NCBI GenBank assembly: GCA_027486275.1
Contig: JAIXPM010000360.1
Span: forward strand, 1-9,911
Source of the DNA: Sphingomonadales bacterium
GTDB taxonomy: Bacteria; Pseudomonadota; Alphaproteobacteria; Sphingomonadales; Sphingomonadaceae
Direction: 5' to 3'
DNA length: 9,911 bases
In this document: in pieces, positions 5,590 through 9,911 of the stretch
Layout of the letters: each line of letters begins with the position of its first letter
How positions within the stretch are numbered: the stretch's first letter is position 1
Notes under the pieces: generated by a model
The model's input: only the letters and a program-made list of their open reading frames with translations
What the model was told of the DNA's origin: nothing
The model's database searches: none
Translations under genes and position numbers: made by a program

Positions 5590-7767
5590 ATGCAGATCAA
5601 GTTCGCCCGTAACGCCATGCGTCTGGCCAGTGTTTCCGTTCTCGCCCTGGCGGCGATGCCCGCCTTCGCTCAGGCGGCTGCTGCCCCGGCAGACAGTGGC
5701 GAGATCATCGTCACCGCCACCCGCCGCGCCGATACGGTGCAGAACACACCTGCCGCCATCACCGCCTTCAATGCTGCTGCCATCACCTCGGCCGGCATCG
5801 AGCGCCCGGGTGATTTCATCGGGCTGACCAGCAACGTCAACCTGGTCGAGACGCAGAACGCCGGCAACGCGTTCGTGATCATCCGCGGCATCACCCAGGC
5901 CCGCAACAGCGAGCCGAGCGTGGCCGTGATCGTGGACGGCATCCAGCAGGTGAACCCGGCCCAGTTCAACCAGGAACTGTTCGATATCGAGCAGATCGAA
6001 GTGCTGAAGGGCCCGCAGGGCGGCCTGTATGGCCGTAACGCTATCGGCGGCGCCATCATCATCAAGTCGAAGGCGCCCACCGACGAACTGTCGGGCAAGA
6101 TCACCGGCGGTGTCGACAATGGCTTTGGCTATTATGTGCGTGGCAACGTTTCCGGCCCGATTGCCGAAAACCTGAAGTTCCGCCTGTCGGGCAGCTGGTA
6201 TGATACCGATGGTTTCATCCAGAACACCTTCCTCAACGAGAAGGCTGATCCGATCAAGGATCTCAACCTGCGCGGCAACCTGCTGTGGACCCCGGCTGAA
6301 GGCCTGGATGTCGATCTGCGCGTCGCTTATTCCAACCTGCAGACGCAGGCGCTGTATTTCAACATCGTCAATGATGTGAACGATACGTCCTTGCCGGTGC
6401 GCGTCAACAACCGCGGCCAGAACGACCGCGAGATGTGGAATGCGGCGCTGAAGGTGCGTTACAGCGGCGATTGGGGCAGCGTGCAGAACGTGTTCAGCTA
6501 CGACCGGCTGACCGAAGTGCTGACCGGCGATGCCTTCAACTTCCTGCCGATCCGCGAATCCCTGTTCTTCCAGTTCTTCGGCTTCGATCTCAACCAGAGC
6601 CAGTATCTGGAAGTCGATGCCTGGTCGAACGAGCTGCGCTATGAATCGCCGGCCGACAAGCCGGTGCAGTTCACCGCGGGTACCTACATGGTGGGCACCA
6701 AGCGCTTCATTTCCACCGGCAACATGATCGATACCGGTGCCGGCGTGTTCCCGGTGTTCCGCACCCCGAGCACCAATGCGCTGAACCCACAGTTCAGCTT
6801 CCTGTCGGACAGCCAGGACAATTTCGCCTGGGCCGTGTTTGCCAACACCAGCTGGAAGGTGAACGAGCAGCTGCGCGTGGACGCATCGCTGCGCTATGAC
6901 CGCGACAACCGCGAGAACACCACGCTGACCCCCACCGCCTTCCTGCCCAACGTGCCCGGCTTCCCGCAGGGCCGCACCGGCGAAGTGCGTGAGCGCAGCT
7001 TCCAGAGCTGGCAGCCCAAGGTGACCATCACCTACAAGCCGGTGGACAATGTCACGCTTTATGGTGGCTGGAGCCGCGGTTTCCGTTCGGGTGGTTTCAA
7101 CCAGACCGGTGTGGGCGGTGTTGCCGCCAGCAACGGCATCGTGGGCGTGAACGATGTGTTCAACGCCGAAGTGGCCGAAACCTTCGAAGCCGGCCTGAAG
7201 ACGCAGACCAGCGACAAGCTGCTCACCTTCAACGCTGCTGCCTTCACCACGCGCACGGAAAACAGCTATTTCTTCGTGTTCCTGGCCGCCAACTCGACGC
7301 AGAACCTTGGCAACGTGCCGCTGGCGCAGATCAAGGGCTTTGAAGCCGATCTGACCCTGCGCCCGACCAAGGGTCTCGATATCAATTTCGGCCTTGGCTA
7401 CACCGACAGCGAGATCAAGCGCTTTTCCGACGCCCGCCGTATCGGCAATGAACTGCCGCTGATCAGCCGTTACACGCTCAACGCCGGCATCAACTATGTC
7501 ACGCCAATCAGCGATGATCTCGATCTCAACGCCCGCGTTGATTATCGCCGCACCGGCCGCACCTGGTGGGATGTCGAAAACTCCACCTCGCGCAATCCGG
7601 TGAACATCGTCGATGCCCGTCTGGGCGTGTCGAACAAGCGCTGGAGCGTGACAGCGTTCAGCCAGAATTTGTTCAACGAAATCTACAACGCCGAATTCTC
7701 GCCGGGTGGTTTCGTGTTCAAGGCCCGCCCGCGTCGTTATGGCATCGAAGCCAGCTTCAACTTCTGA
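5590..7767 (+). CDS. TonB-dependent outer-membrane receptor, 725 aa
   Basis: This is an outer-membrane beta-barrel that takes up a ligand using energy from TonB-ExbBD. A Sec signal peptide (1 to about 27-29) ends at AFAQA. A TonB-box-like segment EIIVTATRR follows (38-46). The plug domain spans about 50-165, with VIIRGI (96-101), SVAVIVDGI (110-118) and [23 protein letters not shown] (spanning 136-158). The barrel makes up the rest and ends in GIEASFNF with a C-terminal Phe, as expected for Bam-dependent insertion. The length is typical for this receptor type. It heads a probable operon: the wrbA-like gene starts 16 bases after its stop, followed by VOC, hydrolase and CoA-transferase genes. 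Co-transcription with catabolic enzymes, and no siderophore or iron gene nearby, suggest the ligand is the organic substrate of the pathway and not an iron chelate (inference). The operator at 5448-5479 probably controls it. Confidence 0.95.
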   Translation: MQIKFARNAMRLASVSVLALAAMPAFAQAAAAPADSGEIIVTATRRADTVQNTPAAITAFNAAAITSAGIERPGDFIGLTSNVNLVETQNAGNAFVIIRGITQARNSEPSVAVIVDGIQQVNPAQFNQELFDIEQIEVLKGPQGGLYGRNAIGGAIIIKSKAPTDELSGKITGGVDNGFGYYVRGNVSGPIAENLKFRLSGSWYDTDGFIQNTFLNEKADPIKDLNLRGNLLWTPAEGLDVDLRVAYSNLQTQALYFNIVNDVNDTSLPVRVNNRGQNDREMWNAALKVRYSGDWGSVQNVFSYDRLTEVLTGDAFNFLPIRESLFFQFFGFDLNQSQYLEVDAWSNELRYESPADKPVQFTAGTYMVGTKRFISTGNMIDTGAGVFPVFRTPSTNALNPQFSFLSDSQDNFAWAVFANTSWKVNEQLRVDASLRYDRDNRENTTLTPTAFLPNVPGFPQGRTGEVRERSFQSWQPKVTITYKPVDNVTLYGGWSRGFRSGGFNQTGVGGVAASNGIVGVNDVFNAEVAETFEAGLKTQTSDKLLTFNAAAFTTRTENSYFFVFLAANSTQNLGNVPLAQIKGFEADLTLRPTKGLDINFGLGYTDSEIKRFSDARRIGNELPLISRYTLNAGINYVTPISDDLDLNARVDYRRTGRTWWDVENSTSRNPVNIVDARLGVSNKRWSVTAFSQNLFNEIYNAEFSPGGFVFKARPRRYGIEASFNF

Positions 7768-7783
7768 TCTGAAAGGCGCTCAC

Positions 7784-8386
7784 ATGGCTCGCGTTCTCGT
7801 TCTCTATTACTCCTCGTGGGGTCATGTCGAAACCATGGCCAATGCCGTGGCCGAGGGCGCAGCCAGTGTGGACGGCGTGGAAGCCGTGGTGAAGCGGGTG
7901 CCGGAACTGGTGGCCGCCGATACCGCCGCGGCCTTTTACTACAAGACCGAGCAGGGCGCTCCGATCGCCGATCCGAACGAGCTGGCCGATTATGATGCGA
8001 TCATCATCGGCACGCCGACCCGGTTTGGCAACATGGCCGCCCAGATGCGCAACTTCCTCGATCAGACCGGCGGCCTGTGGGCCAAGGGTGCGCTGATCGG
8101 CAAGCTGGGCGGTGCGTTCGTTTCGACCGCCAGCCAGCACGGCGGCCAGGAAACCACGCTGACCAGCATCCACACCACGCTGCTGCATCACGGCATGATC
8201 ATCGTGGGCTTGCCCTACAGCTTTGCCGGCAACACGATCATGACCGAAATCAGCGGCGGCACGCCGTATGGCGCCTCCACGCTGGCCGCCGGTGATGGCA
8301 GCCGCCAGCCGTCGGCCAACGAGCTGGATGGTGCGCGTTTCCAGGGCAAGCACACCGCCGAGATTGCCCAAAAACTCTTTGGCTGA
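7784..8386 (+). CDS. wrbA: WrbA-type NAD(P)H:quinone oxidoreductase, 200 aa
   Basis: This is a flavodoxin-fold FMN enzyme that reduces quinones by two electrons and so avoids semiquinone formation. The phosphate-binding loop [12 protein letters not shown] (8-19) binds FMN. The WrbA signatures [20 protein letters not shown] (78-97), [13 protein letters not shown] (114-126), LLHHGM (133-138), [11 protein letters not shown] (158-168) and DGSRQPS (171-177) are all intact, and the 200-residue length is that of the family. The ATG at 7784 has GAAAGG 7 bases upstream, and only 16 bases separate it from the receptor stop. Within an apparently catabolic operon it may protect against, or process, a quinone arising from a hydroquinone or catechol intermediate (inference). 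The family call is firm; a pathway-specific role is not proven. Confidence 0.95.
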   Translation: MARVLVLYYSSWGHVETMANAVAEGAASVDGVEAVVKRVPELVAADTAAAFYYKTEQGAPIADPNELADYDAIIIGTPTRFGNMAAQMRNFLDQTGGLWAKGALIGKLGGAFVSTASQHGGQETTLTSIHTTLLHHGMIIVGLPYSFAGNTIMTEISGGTPYGASTLAAGDGSRQPSANELDGARFQGKHTAEIAQKLFG

Positions 8387-8411
8387 GCTGTTTGGTTGAG
8401 TATCCTTTCGG

Positions 8412-8420
8412 GGAGGAGGA
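8412..8420 (+). promoter_or_regulatory. Strong ribosome binding site of the VOC gene
   Basis: GGAGGAGGA lies 7 bases before the ATG at 8428 and decides that start over an in-frame GTG/TTG-type start near 8392. It is one of the strongest Shine-Dalgarno sequences in the window, suggesting high translation of the VOC protein. Confidence 0.8.
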
Positions 8421-8427
8421 GAGCATC

Positions 8428-8979
8428 ATGACCACCATTCGTCGTCCGAACCGCCTGCATCACACCGCCTATGTGACCAAGGATCTGGAAGCCACGCGCG
8501 CCTTTTACGAGGACGTGATCGGCCTGCCGATGATCGCCACCTGGACGGAAGCCGACGAACTGTTCGGCAAGATGCGCACCTATTGCCACGTGTTTTTCGA
8601 ACTGGCCGATGGTTCGGCGCTGGCCTTCTTCCAGTTTGCCGATGCCGATGATCAGGCCGAATTCGGTCCGGAAATCCCGTCCAGCCCGTTCATCCACATC
8701 GCGCTGCATGTGGACAAGGCCACCCAGGACGAGATCGCTGCGCGCGTTGCCGCCGCCGGCATCACCGAGCCGCAGACCTATGTGCTGGAACATGGCTATT
8801 GCCGCTCGCTCTATGTGACCGATCCCAACGGCATGATCGTGGAATTCACCCATGATCTGGCCGAAGCGCTGGATCCGGCGCTGGACGCGACCCGCCGCGC
8901 CAATGCGCGTGCCGAACTGAAGCGCTGGCTGGCCGGCGATCACACCAACAACAACAATTTCCGTCGCGAAGCGGCGTGA
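8428..8979 (+). CDS. VOC-superfamily metalloprotein (glyoxalase / extradiol dioxygenase fold), 183 aa
   Basis: This superfamily includes glyoxalase I, extradiol ring-cleaving dioxygenases and epimerases. Two beta-alpha-beta-beta-beta modules are visible. The first starts with LHHTAYVTKDLEATRAFYEDVIGLP (spanning 10-34) and the second with FIHIALHV (88-95). Candidate metal ligands are H12, H90 and E139 (in DPNGMIVEF), matching the usual His, His, Glu positions. After the fold comes a tail of about 40 residues ending in an Asn-rich stretch (TNNNN). A single VOC domain of this size is shorter than classical two-domain extradiol dioxygenases (about 300 aa), so a one-domain dioxygenase, a glyoxalase-like lyase or an isomerase are all possible. 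Its TGA overlaps the GTG start of the following hydrolase by 4 bases (GTGA), so the two are translationally coupled and probably act in sequence. Confidence 0.85.
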   Translation: MTTIRRPNRLHHTAYVTKDLEATRAFYEDVIGLPMIATWTEADELFGKMRTYCHVFFELADGSALAFFQFADADDQAEFGPEIPSSPFIHIALHVDKATQDEIAARVAAAGITEPQTYVLEHGYCRSLYVTDPNGMIVEFTHDLAEALDPALDATRRANARAELKRWLAGDHTNNNNFRREAA

Positions 8980-9782
8980 GCGTCTTGGCGCTGTCCGCTC
9001 GGGTGGATGGCGCCTTCGCCGCCGGGAGGGTCCATCGCGTTGCGGTGCCCGGCGGCGAGATTGTGGCAGAGGTGGCAGGGCAGGGGCCTGCGATCCTCCT
9101 CTGGCATGGCTGGACGCTGGACCGGCGGCAGTGGCGCGGGCAGGCGCCGCTGGCCGACCGGTTCACGCTGGTGGCGGTGGATCGGCGCGGCTTTGGCGAA
9201 TCCAGCGCGCCGGCTGATCTGGCCGAAGAGCCTGCCGATGTGGCGCTTTTGGCGGCAGCGCTGGGCCTATCCCGTTATCATCTCGTTGGGCTGAGCCAGG
9301 GTGGCAAGGTGGCCCTGGCGCATGCGGCGACGCAGCCGGCCGGGTTGGAGCGGCTTGTGGTGATTGGTGCGCCCATCGATGCCGAATTGGCCGTGCCGCA
9401 TGAAACCGTGCCAGCCGCCGAGATGGCCGCGCTGGCCCGCGCCGGCAAGCTGGCCGAGATGCGCCAGTTGTGGCTGGCCCACCCGCTCACCGCTGGTCGC
9501 CCGGAAGTGCGCGCGGCGATGGCGGCGATGCTGTTGGGCTACGATGGCCGCGATCTTGTGACTCCGGGGCGGCCGTTGACGGTAACGCTGGACGATGTGA
9601 AGCGCATCACCGTGCGGGCAACCGCGCTGGCCGGGGAAGACGACACGCCGTGGCGGCGCGCGGTGGTCGCTGCGCTGGGGCAGGCCGGGCTGGCCACCGG
9701 CTTCATTCGCGGTGGTGGCCATCTGGCGCCACTGGATGCGGCGGCCGAAACCAACCAAGCCATCATCGCCGCACTGGCCTGA
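8976..9782 (+). CDS. Alpha/beta hydrolase, 268 aa, GTG start
   Basis: This is an alpha/beta-fold serine hydrolase. LLWHGW (41-46) supplies the oxyanion-hole region, VAVDRRGFGES (67-77) is the usual strand-4 motif, and GLSQGG (105-110) is the nucleophile elbow with S107. Asp222 or Asp223 in AGEDDTPW and H249 in GGGHLAPLD complete the expected triad. Size and motif order are like 3-oxoadipate enol-lactonases and meta-cleavage C-C hydrolases, but the subfamily cannot be settled by eye. The GTG start at 8976 overlaps the VOC stop (GTGA) with no independent ribosome site, so expression depends on the VOC gene. Pairing with a VOC protein fits an oxygenase-then-hydrolase or lyase-then-lactonase step (inference). 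A CoA-transferase gene starts 52 bases after its stop. Confidence 0.9.
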   Translation: MSVLALSARVDGAFAAGRVHRVAVPGGEIVAEVAGQGPAILLWHGWTLDRRQWRGQAPLADRFTLVAVDRRGFGESSAPADLAEEPADVALLAAALGLSRYHLVGLSQGGKVALAHAATQPAGLERLVVIGAPIDAELAVPHETVPAAEMAALARAGKLAEMRQLWLAHPLTAGRPEVRAAMAAMLLGYDGRDLVTPGRPLTVTLDDVKRITVRATALAGEDDTPWRRAVVAALGQAGLATGFIRGGGHLAPLDAAAETNQAIIAALA

Positions 9783-9834
9783 TCCTGCCACAGTCGCAGG
9801 TTGACGCCGGCAACGCTTCGCGGTGCAGTGCATC
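9783..9834 (+). other. Short intergenic segment with a small hairpin
   Basis: CCTGC (9784-9788) and GCAGG (9796-9800) form a perfect 5-bp stem with a 7-base loop. No T-run follows, so it is a weak attenuator at best and probably does not end the operon before the next CoA-transferase gene. No clear ribosome site is visible before the ATG at 9835. Confidence 0.3.
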
Positions 9835-9911
9835 ATGGGCAAACTTTCCGGCATCCGCGTCATCGATCTCAGCATGTTCCTGCCCGGCCCGATGCTGACC
9901 GTGATGATGGC
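9835..9911 (+). CDS. Second CaiB/BaiF CoA-transferase, N-terminal fragment cut by the window edge
   Basis: Only 25 full codons are present, but LSGIRVIDLSMFLPGPMLTV (4-23) is the characteristic N-terminal segment of class III CoA-transferases; compare LAGVTVLEMGTFITGPCAGM in the gene at 3279. The catalytic Asp lies outside the window. It is in the same orientation as the receptor-WrbA-VOC-hydrolase run and probably its next member. An in-frame GTG at 9823 is an alternative start. The N-terminal sequence differs clearly from the first CoA-transferase, so they likely serve different substrates or form a heteromeric pair. Confidence 0.82.
   Translation, partial: MGKLSGIRVIDLSMFLPGPMLTVMM

Noticed and set aside
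8215..8943. Minus-strand open frame opposite the WrbA end and the VOC gene
   Set aside because: It is an antisense shadow of two recognised genes and has no domain of its own.
1..9911. Mobile elements, tRNA or rRNA genes, CRISPR arrays, riboswitches
   Set aside because: No transposase or integrase motifs, terminal inverted repeats, repeat-spacer arrays or tRNA-like cloverleafs were recognised; gene order looks like intact catabolic operons.

Overview
The window is GC-rich, almost fully coding DNA in which nearly every gene looks catabolic. It most likely comes from an alphaproteobacterium of the Sphingomonadales. The evidence is the codon use, the TonB-dependent receptor with an [13 protein letters not shown] TonB box, and the mix of IclR regulator, class III CoA-transferases and ring-fission-type accessory enzymes. 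This assignment rests on sequence style, not on a database search.

Layout. (1) 141-1277 (+): a 378-residue zinc enzyme of the cobalamin-independent methionine synthase (MetE C-terminal, UROD/MetE-like) superfamily. It converges on (2) 1334-2359 (-), a second, divergent 341-residue member of the same superfamily, and a perfect hairpin lies between them. (3) 2377-3141 (-): a short citrate-synthase-fold protein of the citryl-CoA lyase type, 17 bases upstream of and probably co-transcribed with gene 2. (4) 3279-4445 (+): a class III (CaiB/BaiF) CoA-transferase, divergent from gene 3. (5) 4482-5282 (+): an IclR-family regulator of the PcaR/PobR type. (6) 5590-7767 (+): a TonB-dependent outer-membrane receptor heading a tight run with (7) a WrbA-type NAD(P)H:quinone oxidoreductase, (8) a VOC-fold metalloprotein, (9) an alpha/beta hydrolase and (10) the start of a second CaiB/BaiF CoA-transferase, cut by the window edge at 9911.

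The strongest structural signal outside the genes is a 32-bp composite element present twice. Each copy is two 13-bp palindromes of form TTCG-N5-CGAA separated by exactly 6 bp, which read CTTGCC in one copy and CTTGAC in the other. One copy (3161-3192) lies in the divergent lyase/CoA-transferase intergenic region. The other (5448-5479) lies upstream of the receptor operon. The 13-mer TTCGCATATCGAA occurs exactly in both, in opposite orientation. The IclR gene sits between the two copies, so the simplest reading is a local regulon controlled by that regulator, which would probably also control itself.

Working model (inference): the receptor imports a substrate, and WrbA, the VOC protein and the hydrolase process a quinone-like or ring-derived compound. 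A CoA-transferase activates a hydroxy-polycarboxylic acid, the citryl-CoA-lyase-like enzyme cleaves it to a short acyl-CoA and an oxo acid, and the MetE-like enzymes carry out thiol-dependent methyl or alkyl transfer. The substrate cannot be read from the sequence. The lyase carries Asn where citrate-synthase-fold enzymes normally have the catalytic Asp, so its exact reaction is open.
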